A DNA stretch of 64,000 bases from Actinernus sp. WN-2022. Taxonomy: Eukaryota > Cnidaria > Anthozoa > Actiniaria > Actinernidae. Positions 10,826 to 24,300 of the stretch are shown here, in pieces. Positions within the stretch are counted from its first letter, which is position 1. Each line of letters starts with the position of its first letter. The stretch spans positions 83,909,537 to 83,973,536 of the forward strand of contig JAOWCC010001589.1 of the NCBI GenBank assembly GCA_030867875.1. The letters are read 5' to 3'. The notes below the pieces were generated by a model that was not told the DNA's origin, ran no database searches, and worked only from the letters and a program-made list of their open reading frames with translations. The position numbers and the translations under genes are program-made.

Positions 10826-11710
10826 AATACTTCAAATCGATTAGTGCAATCTTGACATTATGTGTTCAGTAATTCCTGAACACAATTTGGGAATATTTCA
10901 ACTGTATTAGTGCAATCTTGACATTATGTCTCCAGTAATTCCTGAACACAATTTGGGAATATTTCAACTGTATTAGTGCAATCTTGACATTATGTGTCCA
11001 GTAATTCCTGAACACAATTTGGGAATATTTCAACTGTATTAGTGCAATCTTGACATTATGTGTCCAGTAATTCCTGAACACAATTTGGGAATATTTCAAC
11101 TGTATTTCAACTGTATTAGTGCAATCTTGACATTATGTGTCCGGTAATTCCTGAACACAATTTGGGACTATTTCAGCTGTATTAGTGCAATCTTGACATT
11201 ATGTGTCCAGTAATTCCTGAACACAAATTGGGAATATTTCAACTGTTTTAGTGCAATCTTGACATTATGTGTCCAGTAATTCCTGAACACAATTTGGGAG
11301 TCGGCTTTCAACTGTATTAGTGCAATCTTGACATTATGTGTCCAGTAATTCCTGAACACAATTTGGGAATATTTCAACTGTATTAGTGCAATCTTGACAT
11401 TATGTGTCCAGTAATTCCTGAACACAATTTGGGAATATTTCAACTGTATTAGTGCAATCTTGACATTATGTGTCCAGTAATTCCTGAACACAATTTGGGA
11501 ATATTTCAACTGTATTAGTGCAATCTTGACATTATGTGTCCAGTAATTCCTGAACACAATTTGGGAATATTTCAACTGTATTAGTGCAATCTTGACATTA
11601 TGTGTCCAGTAATTCCTGAACACAATTTGGGAATATTTCAACTGTTTTAGTGCAATCTTGACATTATGTGTCCAGTAATTCCTGAACACAATTTGGGAAT
11701 GTTTCAACTG
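10826..11710. repeat. 60-bp minisatellite, about 14-15 copies
   Basis: The 60-bp unit (containing GTCCAGTAATTCCTGAACAC and TTAGTGCAATCTTGACATTA) repeats almost perfectly. A duplicated TATTTCAACTG near 11100 and a variant GAGTCGGC at 11298 are the main irregularities. Since 60 is a multiple of 3, the minus strand stays open for long stretches with a 20-residue period. This is a repeat artefact unless transcription is shown. Confidence 0.95.
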
Positions 11711-12831
11711 AATCCTGAAGACAACCTGGCGAAGAACTTGTTTAATTATAGAAGGTTGTAGGTGATTAATCTAATAAAGTTAAAGATGCATGAAAAGCAA
11801 ACCATGTTTGACATTGTTTTTTTTTCCCCGTCAAACTATTAATAAAGAGGTATTTATTCTTGCCAGAAAAATATGTTAAGTCAAGAAAACAGAAATAAAC
11901 AGTGAAATTTGACGATAATTTTTAAGAATAGAATATCGGAACTTAAAATAGAACGCGTTATATACGCAACAGGTTTGACCACGGAGGTTTGACAGTCTCC
12001 ACATCAAACAACGAGTGTCGATTTAAAGGTCTGGGACCTAGAAACCGCCATTTTGAATGTCCTGGCAGCTCTTCCAACTATGGAATATGGAATTTTCCTT
12101 ATATGGAAGAGGCCGCGGGAAGTTCAAAACGACACTTTTACTTGCTATTTTCTTGATATGATATGTGCACATTTGAGAAACTTTAAAGCAGGCTAATACG
12201 GTTTTACATTGAAAATTTGAATTCAATTAAAATGACTTTGAACAACATTACTTCCCATTTATCGAAGTTGACAGGGTTCAGTGTGCAGCGCTGTTTTGCG
12301 TAAATTGTAAAATGTTGGGTTTCGATTCATCAACCGTTTCGCACGAACCAGCTTGACAAAAAACGCAATGGAACTGCAGGGGAAATATATAGCAGCTCTA
12401 TTTAACCCTAAAAATCTATACAGGTAAATTCTTGAAAACTTTATCGTTTTAATATTCAATATATTACTTTTTCCTCGCTTAAAATTCGCTTTCAAAGAAT
12501 TCAAACTGAGTTTTAAGTAGATTTTTAATCAAATTTGTAAATTCAGGCACGATACGAACATGCTAAATGTCATTACCCTTTAACCTGTTTGCCCAAACTC
12601 CTACGATTAATTATCCCCGCTCTCCCATTTCGAAAACAAAAGTCAGGTAAATCTCCCTATTGCAACGCATTATATTACCCGCAGCATGTGACTGAAAAAA
12701 CAAGGGGCGTGACGTCATGCATAAATCAATTTTATGAATGCATTATAAAATGAAGAGCTTCCATTGAACCGTGAACCGTAAAATTACTGTCAGAATAGGC
12801 GTGACGCTTTCGATTCACAACTATTCTCAAT
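11711..12831. other. Intergenic, nothing recognised
   Basis: AT-rich DNA with no gene or repeat I can support. Confidence 0.4.
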
Positions 12832-13103
12832 AGTCCAGTTTCGTATTCGAAAATTACCGCTGAATGAAATTACTACAGACGCATGTACGCAGGGTTAGCC
12901 TCATTCCGGAGTTAAACATTCATAAATAACCAGCGAGAAGGTGCAAAACCGGCGCGAAACTGCAACAATACACAGTGTTGTGAATAGCCCACCTTCTCGC
13001 TGGTATTTAATATGAATGCTTAACTTCAGAATGAGGCTAACCCTGCGTACATGCGTCTGTATTTATTGCATTCAGCGGTAATTTTCGAATACGAAACTGG
13101 AGT
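12832..13103. mobile_element. Palindromic MITE, about 270 bp
   Basis: Left arm 12832-12958 and right arm about 12980-13103 are reverse complements. They run from AGTCCAGTTTCGTATTCG to CGAATACGAAACTGGAGT with a short loop around 12960-12980. No coding capacity. A hairpin-forming non-autonomous element is the simplest reading. Confidence 0.8.
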
Positions 13104-14449
13104 CTTTATTCTCCCCGGCTAGCTCTTACTGTATTTCAGTGATTACAGTTATATTATCTACGATTTTTAATGTCAAACCGATGTGCCGTTTGTCATACAA
13201 GGTGCTAACAAATATTTGTTGTTGTTGGTTAAACAGTACAGATAATAGTAACATATGGCGATATTTACAAATGTGGTATTATCCAATCACAGAGCAGTAC
13301 ATCACCCGTAAGTCACGTGTCAAAACATAGTCGTACCTACATGGAAACATAAACCATAAATAATGAACGTTCCCTTTCAATGTTTGCCCCCAAGAAAATG
13401 ATGTTGTTATATTCTCCTGCCATGAACACAACGACAACATGGATACCTTGTTTGCCCTTGCAGCTTGAGATAGCTTTTTCTGAGGTTGTGAGCAGATCAC
13501 AAAACTGACAGGATTGCCGTCTCACCCGCCCCTACTTAATAATATATAAAGCCTTAGGTTCAAAACAAGAAAGAACAAGAAAACGAAAAGCGGAATTCCG
13601 ATTTTGACTTTCGCTCGCTTCAGGGAAAAAAACAAATCATGCTCCGAGGGTTTTCTCCTGGTTCTCCGGTTTTCCTCCCTCCTTAAAAATCAACATGTGA
13701 TTTGGGTGTTGAGTGCAGAGAATATGATATGAATGTAGTAAGGAGTGTGTGTGGAATGAGTCTCGGATACAATAGCATATTTTTGTAGGGGCCTAATCAG
13801 CTTACAAAATTATAGGTTTCATTTCCATTTTCACAGTTTTCTCAAAACTGAAAATGCAAAAAAGCGATTTATCAACTGAAGCCTAAAATGAAAAACCTGG
13901 TGTGTCAGATTGACAGAAAAGTAATAATTAATAATAATGAATGTATACAGCGCAACAAGAGAACAAACTTGTCATGCCACTATATCTACGTATTTTGTTA
14001 ATTTGGAGAAATACATGCTTTCACCTAAGAATAATATTTTGAACTGCTAATATTGGTTGGTATTACTGGCAGGAACTCCCAACGAATGGCTGTTCTTCAA
14101 AATATCTGTTCTTCTCGACCACTCGGCTGACAAATTATGCAGCCTGATATTTCAGTCTCAGCTGACAAATTATGCACTGTTTCAAAAATATGGAATTCTG
14201 TAAGGAATCGAAATGTGTCTGATACACCTATAATGGATTTAAATTTGAAATATTTATATTTTGTCTTGTTTGCCTGTCGGTATTTCAATTCCCATCTCGA
14301 CTCATTTCCATTCACTAAATGTTCCAGCTGGGGAATTTAGACATACTTCACGAGCTTAAGGCTGACTGGCACTGCAGAATAGCCGTTCATCTGCAAGCTG
14401 ATTTATTTTGTAAATAGTTTTCAGTAACCGTGGGATGCCCCTGGCTTAG
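13104..14449. other. Intergenic, nothing certain
   Basis: No supported gene. Contains TCTCCTGGTTCTCCGGTTTT near 13652, whose complement-like partner appears around 58840-58860; probably a dispersed repeat scrap. Confidence 0.35.
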
Positions 14450-15137
14450 TGCTCCGCTTAACGTCCACTGGACGTCTAGTGAGGAGCAGTGCAGGCATGG
14501 ACGTTAGTCTGGGGCATTACAGGAGCTGTGTCACAGTGAGGGACATGCCTTTTAGTTCCGGACCGGAACAAAATTATTTTCAGTGATTTTCATATCAACT
14601 GACGACCCTAGCACACGTGTGGGATGGATGAAATCGAAGTAAATGTACAAAAATTATCAACAAACTGTGCGTAGATCCAGTCTTCAAGGGAATTATCGTA
14701 TATCCTTTGAATCAAGTGCTAAGGGAGGGGACTTTAACTGTTTGAAGCCAATTAACAGCCACCAATCGAACAATGATTCCAGACATGCGCAAACCCATGA
14801 CACAGCACCTTTAAGACTAAAACAGTTATGGGAACGAGATTGGAGTAAAAACATGAGCCAACATGGCGGCAATGGCTTCTGAAGAAGCAAACTGTTTGGA
14901 CTTTCGACATAAATTACAGAACCAACCAGACATGCAGATATTTCCATAGACCAGGTAACGAGAACACAATCGATCGATACATGTCCTAAAGCTTGTTATA
15001 CTACACTCAGCAGTGTGATTTTCGAGTGAACTCTCGGTACTTTTTATAGTATCGTAAGTTAACGACAAAAAGAAGGTTGGACGTTAAGGAGGAGATGATG
15101 GTCCACCCTTAACGTCCAGTGGATGTTAAGCACTAAG
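14450..15137. mobile_element. Element with inverted ends AGTGCTTAACGTCC
   Basis: The left end (CTTAGTGCTCCGCTTAACG, then TCCACTGGACGT) matches the complement of the right end (CTTAGTGCTTAACATCCACT). The match covers about 30 bp with small indels. The interior of about 650 bp has no recognisable gene. Lies about 230 bp upstream of the protease start codon, so it could sit in the promoter region (inference). Confidence 0.5.
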
Positions 15138-15367
15138 AATATGTCGACGGTCCTTTGATTAGTATCGGCGGAGTGTGAAACATCATTCTATTTACTTTCT
15201 TTCCTTTTAGTCTTAAAATAGCAGTTTCAAATTCAGTTTCATTATTAATGCCCCAAAAGCCTCGTTTCAGTATGCTATACACCATAATGATTATCTTTCA
15301 CAGTAGTCTTAGAACGGCTGGAATACTTCACGGCTAGAGCAGCAATCGAGTGTTGATTCAAAGAGCC

Positions 15368-15374
15368 ATGGAAG
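15368..15374 (+). CDS. Protease exon 1 (coding part)
   Basis: Only seven coding bases, ATGGAAG, followed by the donor GTATGAG. The phase-1 end combines with GG at 15708 to give Gly3. Kozak context AGCCATGG is good and an in-frame TAG precedes it by ten codons. The 5' UTR extends upstream by an unknown amount. Confidence 0.7.
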
Positions 15375-18300
15375 GTATGAGTTTACTATTGCGAAAAAAA
15401 ATTAAATCCTTGTGTTTTCAGCTCTACTTTGTTTTCTGTTCTCAAATTAAAGTATTAGGAATTGTACATTTAAGAGTTCACTTATTTACCTCATTATTGA
15501 AAGCTGAGATGGTGTAGAGAATCCCTTGAGATTATGCAGGCATGTAGTTTCCTGCATGGAGTCAAAGATCATTTAGGATTTTGTAAAAGCCATCTAAAAC
15601 TATAGACTACCCTGATCTTTCAACATATCGTTCATGTAATGTAGATTTCCCTTTCAATAAAATCGCCACGCAATATACAAACATACTTTTTAACATCTTG
15701 TCACAAGGGGTGCTGCAAAGATCGGCGTTACTCGTGGCTCCCAGCTATACTCACCTGGACACGCGCCGCCATTTATACGGACAGGAGAACGATATTCAGT
15801 TTATGAAGGACACTGTTAATGGTGCGCCATTCAACTTCGACTCCGTTAAGGTAGAGTAAACTGAAAATAAAAGTATTGAACGGGAGAATAACGAACATCT
15901 ATCACCTTATTATACCATGTATCTTCTTATACTCATATTTGTGCTTGTTGATAAAGTAATATGGCAAAATGTTTCATTTTATTGCTTACATTACGGTTAA
16001 TATTGGATGTTCTGATTAAGTGTCAGTCATCTATTCATCTCTTTGTTCATCCCACGTGGTTGAGGGAGTCATACATACTTTCCTGATAGTTATGATGACT
16101 CGATTAGTTACAAATCATGCCTTTAGAAACTACTTACAGCAACACAGACGGTCCGTAAAGCTTGGGGAAGCACGTCTTCTCTATAAGGTTAACACTTTAT
16201 AGAACCTCATGGAATGAACAGACGCGATGAAATATAATCTCTTTATATACTATATGTAATCACTATAGTTATAATCCGCATTACTTTTGTTTACAATATT
16301 ACCATATATTGTAACCCTAAACGGCTCCATTTCATATTTCGCGTAGCCAATCAGCGTTGCATATCTCTACTTCTCGCTTTCAGCTCGTCCATTTATATTC
16401 CTTACTTAGCTCATATAACCCCTGATGAAGGTTCGTTCTGCCGAACCGAAATATAGGATAGAATAAATAACATCGTACAGCCATCCGATTAGCCTTGCAG
16501 TCTTCATATATGAGACAGCTCGTCCCACATGGCAACTGAGTGAGAGACAGATATAGGCTGTTTATTCCATCCCATGTAGTAGCTGAGCGAGAAACACAGA
16601 TATAAGCTGTCTTGAATCACTCTTTCTTCACAGGAGTTAACAGGCGAGTCAGCTACCAAGCTCAATATCCTGAAAAGCCTTCAAGAACTTTGTAATGATG
16701 CGCATGAAGGCAGTGTGGTGTTGTTTTATTACAGTGGGCATGGTCATTATCATAGGGATACCAACGATGAGGGTATCATACCTTCTGACATCACAAACGA
16801 ACAGGTAGTTTATGTGTAAGCTAGCAATCCAGTCATTTCGAATAGCTGATATTACGGTTGCGTCTACGAATAGCAGTGTCAGAGGTATTGACCAAAAAAG
16901 CTCCGTTGTTTTGACCCGAACGCCTCACTTCAATATAATGAAGTACTATTCAAACTGTGTATTGTGTCATACAAGAATGTTGGTTTCAATGGCGCTTCAT
17001 TACATCGAAGTGAGGCGTTCGGGTCAATACCGCTGAAACTGCTATTCGTAGACGCAACCGTAATATCAGCTAGTGCCTAGTCCACACCGCGGCAAAACGT
17101 TAGGCGCATGCGCTTTTGATTAGCCCAGCGCGCGCGTTCCACCAGTTTCCCGCCCAAAACTGAAAGAAGACAAAGGCAATCACCCCTGCTTCTAATTTCA
17201 GGTACGTATGTGAACATTTTAGTTAAAAACAACAAAACTACTTTAAAGCTTAGACTAAAACTGTAACAGGTTTAAGTTTTCTTAATTTGTAATTCACTGT
17301 TAGAAAATTATTTACAAAAACGTTTTATTATCAAATCTGTATTAGCACAATATCCTCCCCAGAGCCTCCGTTGGGTTTCCTGTGGTTAAAATAAAAATGA
17401 CAAAACGTTATGCTCCACTCGCCGATAGAAGAACGAAGGCAAAATCGAGTTAAACTTTTTAGTAAATAATTTTAGAAAAGTTAAAGTACGTAATATACGT
17501 ACCTAAAATTAGAAGCAGGTTTTTTCTTTCAGTTCGGGCAGGAAACCGTACGACGGTACGTACATACTGCGGTTCATCAAAAGTGCATGCGCGTGACGTT
17601 TTGCCGCGTTCTGGACCCCGTTGTTCGAAGAATGGGTAACTTATACTTAACCCGGGATAGCTCTACCCCGGGGTTAAGTCGGTAACCTCGAGTTTAAATT
17701 GAATGAATGTATAAATGTATATAATAGACCTAGTGATAATAAATTTAAGCCATACCACAGCACAGCATTAGACTGTTCCCTGGCATATTCTTGCAAATTT
17801 GGCATTTTGGAATGACCTTTGTTTGCCTTTGACTTCAATAGGGTTTGAGGATGAAATTGTTAGCCTATGTGTAGCCGTATAATGGCTATACGTAACGGCT
17901 ACATGTAGGCTAGAAATTGTCGAATTAATTAGCACATATTTCTAGCCTGTTACTTACAACCACCCGGCTCCATTAGGCAACTTTTGGCGTTTTGAGCAAC
18001 TTTTTTTGTTATGAGCAACTTTCGCCTTCCGATCCGGAGCAACATTTGGGCAACAAAATTTGAGAAATTGAGATGCAATATATCTGCCATTTACCAAATC
18101 TCGTTTCAATATTAAAATTCTAATTTTGTGTGTCCTTCAACTCATGCATGTTAAGGCCTGGTTCATTTAACGGAAAATAGATGTACGTTAAAAAAATGTT
18201 TTCTGACAGAAATAACAGTTTAAACAAAATCTAATTACACCATGATACTAATATCACCTTCCTTAAATTTGTTGAGTGGATGGTTGTCGTATCACGTGAT

Positions 18301-21300
18301 GGATGACGTCATAATTGTATAAAATAATTTAAGTCAAATGCGGCTGCGACGATAACATATGACTATAAAGTAACCCTGCTAAAACATTACTCCTCCTGCA
18401 GTGTTTCAGACCACGCTTAGAAAACATGTCTATCGTGTTAAGATAAGGAGATATTAAGGGTACAAAAAGTCACGTGACCTAATTTGCACATTTTCGCCTT
18501 AATTCTCGTTAAAGAAAAATTGTAGTCATCTTTTCTCAGCTGATTTCGGTAAAAGGCTTTAACCTTAACGAAACATATCCACTCATCATCCTAGCTGTTT
18601 TAAACTCGGAGCCGCGTTTTTGATTTACTGATTTCGTGTTCTAAGTTACGTGACAGACCACGTGACACGTTTTACTACACACAAACTACTTAAGGTAGTC
18701 AAGAATGGCGATATCTATTATCGTGAGAAACTTGGTGTACTTACCATACTCGGCTGAGCTGAAATAAGGAAAACAGTTTTTACCCGAAATTTGACCCCTG
18801 AACCAGGCCTTAACATGCTTGAGAATCTTGATGTTATTGAAGCCCACGGACATAGGTATAGGTAATCATACGGTTTCGAGTGCAGTTTGGGATTAATTCG
18901 CACGAGTGGGTTTTTCAAAGAGTAGCACAATTGCACGAGCCCGCAGGGCGAGTGCAATTTGAGCTCTTTGAAAAACACATGAGTGTGAATTAATCCTAAA
19001 TTGCACGAGAAATCGTATGATTACTTATTAATAATATACATGAAAAAAAATCAGACAAAGGAAGTGACAACACTAATTCAATTTGTTGTTCAAGGGCGCG
19101 TGACCTCACGTGAGTGTTTTATTCCAACTGATTGGCTCTTACACAAATAGCAACCCATGATACCACAGTCTGCAAAGTCAATGACACGAAAACAAAGTTC
19201 ATTCATCAGTTCTTCGGTAAGGAAATGCACGTTTTGAAGCTAAAATGTTGCTTTAAACAGAGATTTCAGCCGTAATTAGGCTACTTGTTCAGTTTAAGTT
19301 CACTTCAAGTAGTTTAATCGGAGTCGGAATCGCTTTCAAGGATGTGATAGCGTCGTTTGCAAGGAGGAATTGCCCGGGAGGGGGACACCCATATAAAAGG
19401 GGTAGGGATGCTTGTCGGACATTTTCGATTTGACCCCTAAGAGGTACTAAAATGGGCGTGGCTCAAGCTTATTTTGACTCCTAAAAGGTACCGATAAAAA
19501 CTTGCCAACATTTTAAACTTTCGATGCCTTTTATTGCTATTATTTGATGTTGTATCATCGAGCACATTCTTCCTTGTTGTTTTCAAAAGCGCTGTCATTC
19601 TCTAGCATTCGGTGACACCCGACCCCTAAAAGGTACAGATTTACATAGAAATGTCTGTGTTTGATCGTGGATTACCCTAAGTGGTACCAAACTCCTGATT
19701 TTGACCCCTAAAAGGTACGACGAGCATCCATGTACCCCTCACATAAGGGAATCCCCCCCCCCCCGGAGGAATTGAACCTAGTGAGGACTTGTTGTTGAAG
19801 TTGAATGCTACTTTGCAGTTATTGAAAGTGTTCATGAGGTTCTGAGCCTGAGATCCCATCATAATTGGATTCATGGAAAGGGCCGTGTGTGAGGTCGCTT
19901 TGCTGTTAGAAGCCGAAGGGCTGGCCATTGACTGTACTGGCATTCCACTGCAAAATTGTTGTGCCGAGGGCAGGCTGGCGTTCTGTGTGAACTGATGGTT
20001 GCCTTGGAGAGGAACTAGTTCACTTGAACTACGTCGGGAAATGGCCATAGAAAGTTCGCACTGTTTCTGTTCGTTGGCTTCATCATAATGGTTGCGCGAC
20101 TGCACGTTTCGGTGTCCCGTCACCTTCGCGATGCCTGGCTCGCTCGAAGTTTGCACTCTTCAGCTTACTAACCACAGTCTTCCTGGCCCTTTGTTTAGTA
20201 AACCTCTTCTTGCTTGTCTCAAGGGCCGTTCCTTCTATACTATGTGCTTCATCATGGAGTTGATTTTATTCACTCCCATCGGCTGGACTTTGTACCAAAC
20301 CACGTCATTCGCTTTCCTGTTGTGTTTTACCGAGAGGTAAAATGGCCCAGTGTTCCGTAACTGAACTGGTCTTCGGTTTACAAACTCTTTGAACAGAGCA
20401 ACCGGACATCTAATTTCACCAATTGAAAACATTCTCGGAAATCCCTTGTTTTTGTGGAAAGTCCGCCCTGCCTGATTTTGGTTGAGCAAATCTTTGATTT
20501 TCAAAAATGGCAGCCATTTTTTTGCTTGTTTACCAACAAATTTTCAGCAAAAATTGTCTATTGTTAAAAGTCTGATCTGATTGGCTGTCCTTGATTTTGT
20601 ATTGTTTCACTAGCCAATCGAATAGATAAAGTTTGTAATTTGCACTGCTGGTATTACACTTTTTTGCACTGAATTACACTTTTTGCACTCAATTACATTT
20701 GAACTGCACTGCTCTTAGCCAATCAGAATCGAGAAATATTTTCATGCATATTATTACAGCGGTTATAAAAACTAAACCGCTGCCCACGAACGACACCCCA
20801 AAATTAAGTGAAATAAGAAATTAGAGATTCAGTTACTTAACTTGTGTTTAAATTACTCATTTTTTAAGCATTTTTCCCGCAATTCAAGTTGCAACCATTT
20901 AGATTTTTTGAGCAACTTTTTAAATTTTTTAGAATTTTTTTTTTGGAGCAACTTCTCGTTTTGTTTTTATTTCTTTGAGCAGCTTTTTAAGTTTTTGGCA
21001 ACTTTTGAGCAACTTTTTGGCTTTTTTGGAGCAACTTTTTCTATTTTTACTAGCACAATCTGGAAAGGTCTAGCCTCCATTCAGGCCAAATCAAAAATGC
21101 ATACCCCAAGATTTCAGAGAAGAAATTCCATACTGACATAGAACGGGCATAGAACTCGTTGATTGGTGAATTGGCAAGCTGGATGTTCATAATCTGTCAA
21201 CGGCGTGACCTAGCCGTATAAACCTAGCAGTCAGTAAACCAGTATAAACCTATTGTTTGTGCTTTAGCTGTTAAGTGATAATAGTAATAATAACACTTAT

Positions 21301-24300
21301 ATAGCGCTTATCCAAACTGTTCTAAGCGCTTAATTTTACAATAATTAAAATAGTAACAATCTGAAGTTTAAAAAAAGTTATAAAAACCTAACTAATCTAA
21401 TAAAAGCACATAAAATATAATATAGAAATTGAAATAGAAAAAACTCTTTCCTATACTAATGACTGATAAATATTCCTAACTTATCTAAAAACTAGACCGC
21501 AACATATAATATAAAAACATGATAAAAATATTCAAGTGATGAGTCAGTTTGCAACTTTTACAATTTCATAAAGCTCGGTTTACAGTCTGCAGAAACAACC
21601 GCCTCTGATCTATTCGGGCCAAAGCCGCAAAAGTGTAAACTCTGAGAGGCTTTGCACTTTTAGACACCTCTCTCGGGGTATGCATTTTTGCCGGCTTTGG
21701 CCTGAATAGAGGCGGCTGTTTTCGCAGGCTAACATATTTCTCACCCCTTAAAAATTAATACACAGAAACATAAACGCAATGTGATAAGAGAAAGCGTTGT
21801 GGCGTTGAGGGAGGACCTCCACAGGGCAAGAATCCAGTGCCCTGCTGCCTTCTTTCTTTGAACAATGCATCAGTTCCTTTGCAAAAAAAAAATTGTGCGC
21901 CTTTGCTTGCAGGATTTTTTTGGGGGACATCTAGCTTTGCACGATTTTTTTTTGGACTACCCACCCCCCTCCCAGGATTTCTAATGGTCCACCCTTATCA
22001 TTTTCTCTAATGAATAACAAGTTACAGCAGGAGCCCGTTCGTTCATCTCCCATATCAGCACATTCCCAGATCAGGTTATTTTTAGAACATCCGAGGTGAA
22101 TAAATCCCATACCCCCGAGCGGAAGGCCGATAAAATGCTTAGTTTTTCACAATGGCGAGGTGTTCTCATTGTATGCAATAATAATATATGTTAATAAATC
22201 ACTGGGAAGCAATTGTTTGCCTAGTACACAGTTGCATGAAATTACTGTTCACAAGGCTTCTCGTTGTTTTTTTTGCGGCTGACGATAGCCTGATCTGGGA
22301 ACGCGCTGGCTCACGAATGCATAAACATGGACGCTTCTGCTTTAAGACATAAACATAGGGCCGCTAAGGGCAACTCGTGGTGAACGGTGTTGGCAGAGCC
22401 TATATGTGTGTAGCGTGTGACGAGATTAGTTTCGCTGAATGACATACAGAGACAGCCTTGCAGTCTTAGTATATGTCTGCTGCCATGTATTCTGTCTGTT
22501 TTCAATTCTTAATTAAGACAATCTCGCAATATTTATTTGCAAACCCAGCAAGACAGAATGATATAGGAAAGCCATTTATTTGACTGGCCGAAACCGGAAA
22601 TGCTTATTTCTCGTCTATGCAATTAAAGGTCAAATTGAGATCATGCGGGATTATACGGACTGGAATGGCACATTTTCTTCACTGAATTCTGTAGGATCTT
22701 GACTAAAACTACACACGAGTGAACACGAGTGAACACGAGTGAACACGAGTGAACACGAGTGAACACGAGTGAACACGAGTGAACACGAGTGAACACGAGT
22801 GAACACGAGTGAACACGAGTGAACACGGGTGATAAAGATGGTAAAACAGGTGAACACGAGTGATTTAAATATTAATTATAGTAAACCAGCCAACCATTAG
22901 AAAAGTAAAGGGGGATAGGGGGGGGGGGGGGGGAGGGGGGTTTGGACATTACGTTTGAAAGTGATTGGCATGCAGTTAATTACTGATTGTCTCACGTTAG
23001 AAGAGCTTTCTGCTAGTTTTTATGTTTTATCGAGAAAATACTTGAAAAACATCCAGGTCTTATTAGTGCCTAGCCAAACTGGAGAGAAAAGCGGGCAGTC
23101 TAAAGCAGATTTTAAGCCTTTAAATGACAGACAATCTTGAAATTAGAATAGATCTAAAGTTTTCGATCTTATCACTAATCATATCGCTGTCACATGCTGT
23201 CATATGCTGTCACATACATACAAACAGAAAGACACATTGAATTTAATTAGTGAAACTGGTAGGACTGGTGATACAACGCACGGAAAATTTACCGGTAAAT
23301 CATTTATTCAATTCATCTTTAAATGTTCTGTTGTCAATTGAGGATCTTCTCAGACGAATCTCATCCGATTTTTAGCCGGGGCGTTCAACTGAGTCGGCGT
23401 GTCTTTCACGCGCAGTGAGCGACTGGATCAAGGTAAGAACTTTTAGTTGAATCAGCTAAATTGACGTTTATGTGAACTACGGCTGGTTATATAACAGGTT
23501 TTTCACTGCTCAGAAATCCTTCTGTATTCTATAAAGGTTCATCTCAACTATCTAAAAGTGCATTACCAGACGGACATTTTGCAACCGCGATATGTACAGC
23601 ACCCACCCGAAATGATCCCCAAATCGTACCCGAAATGATCCCCAACCCGAAATGACTCCCATTAAGTACCTGAGATGATCCCGAAATAATTTTGGGAACG
23701 GACTTGGATTGGAGGGTAGAATTCCGGAATAGGTAAAATAATTTTATACTTTCTTGAAAAGAAGACAAAAAAAAACAAAAAACAATACGATGTCATCGGT
23801 CACGTGATTCTTATGAAATTCGCTAAAACTGTTTACAGCTTGGAGTAGGAGTATTGCCGTGAAAACGCAGAAAAATACACAGAAGAAAGCAATTGAAATA
23901 AGCGTGTTACGACACATCGCGAAGTAAAAATCTTCGTTCTGTGGAAAGCCGATAACCTGTGAATCATTCCAAATAAGGAAACTTTTTAAGTGTTTCTTGG
24001 CCTGTAGTAAAATCACGTTTTTCTTGACTCACAAACTGAGTCTTATTTTAGTACTAAACATTGCTTATTTGGAACGAGATATTAGCGAATTTCATAATTA
24101 TCACGTGACCGATGACGTCATATTGTTGTTGTTTTTGTTTGTGCTGTTTGTCTTCTTTTCAAGAAAGTATAAAATTGTTTTTGCCTATCCCGGAATTCTA
24201 CCCTCCAATCCAAGTCCGTTCCCAAAATTATTTCGGGATCATCTCAGGTACTTGATGGGAATCATTTCGGGTTGGGGATCATTTCGGGTACGATTTGGGG

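Noticed and set aside
10866..11707. Minus-strand repeat protein of 77-179 residues
   Set aside because: Entirely the 60-bp minisatellite; kept only as a low-interest observation.
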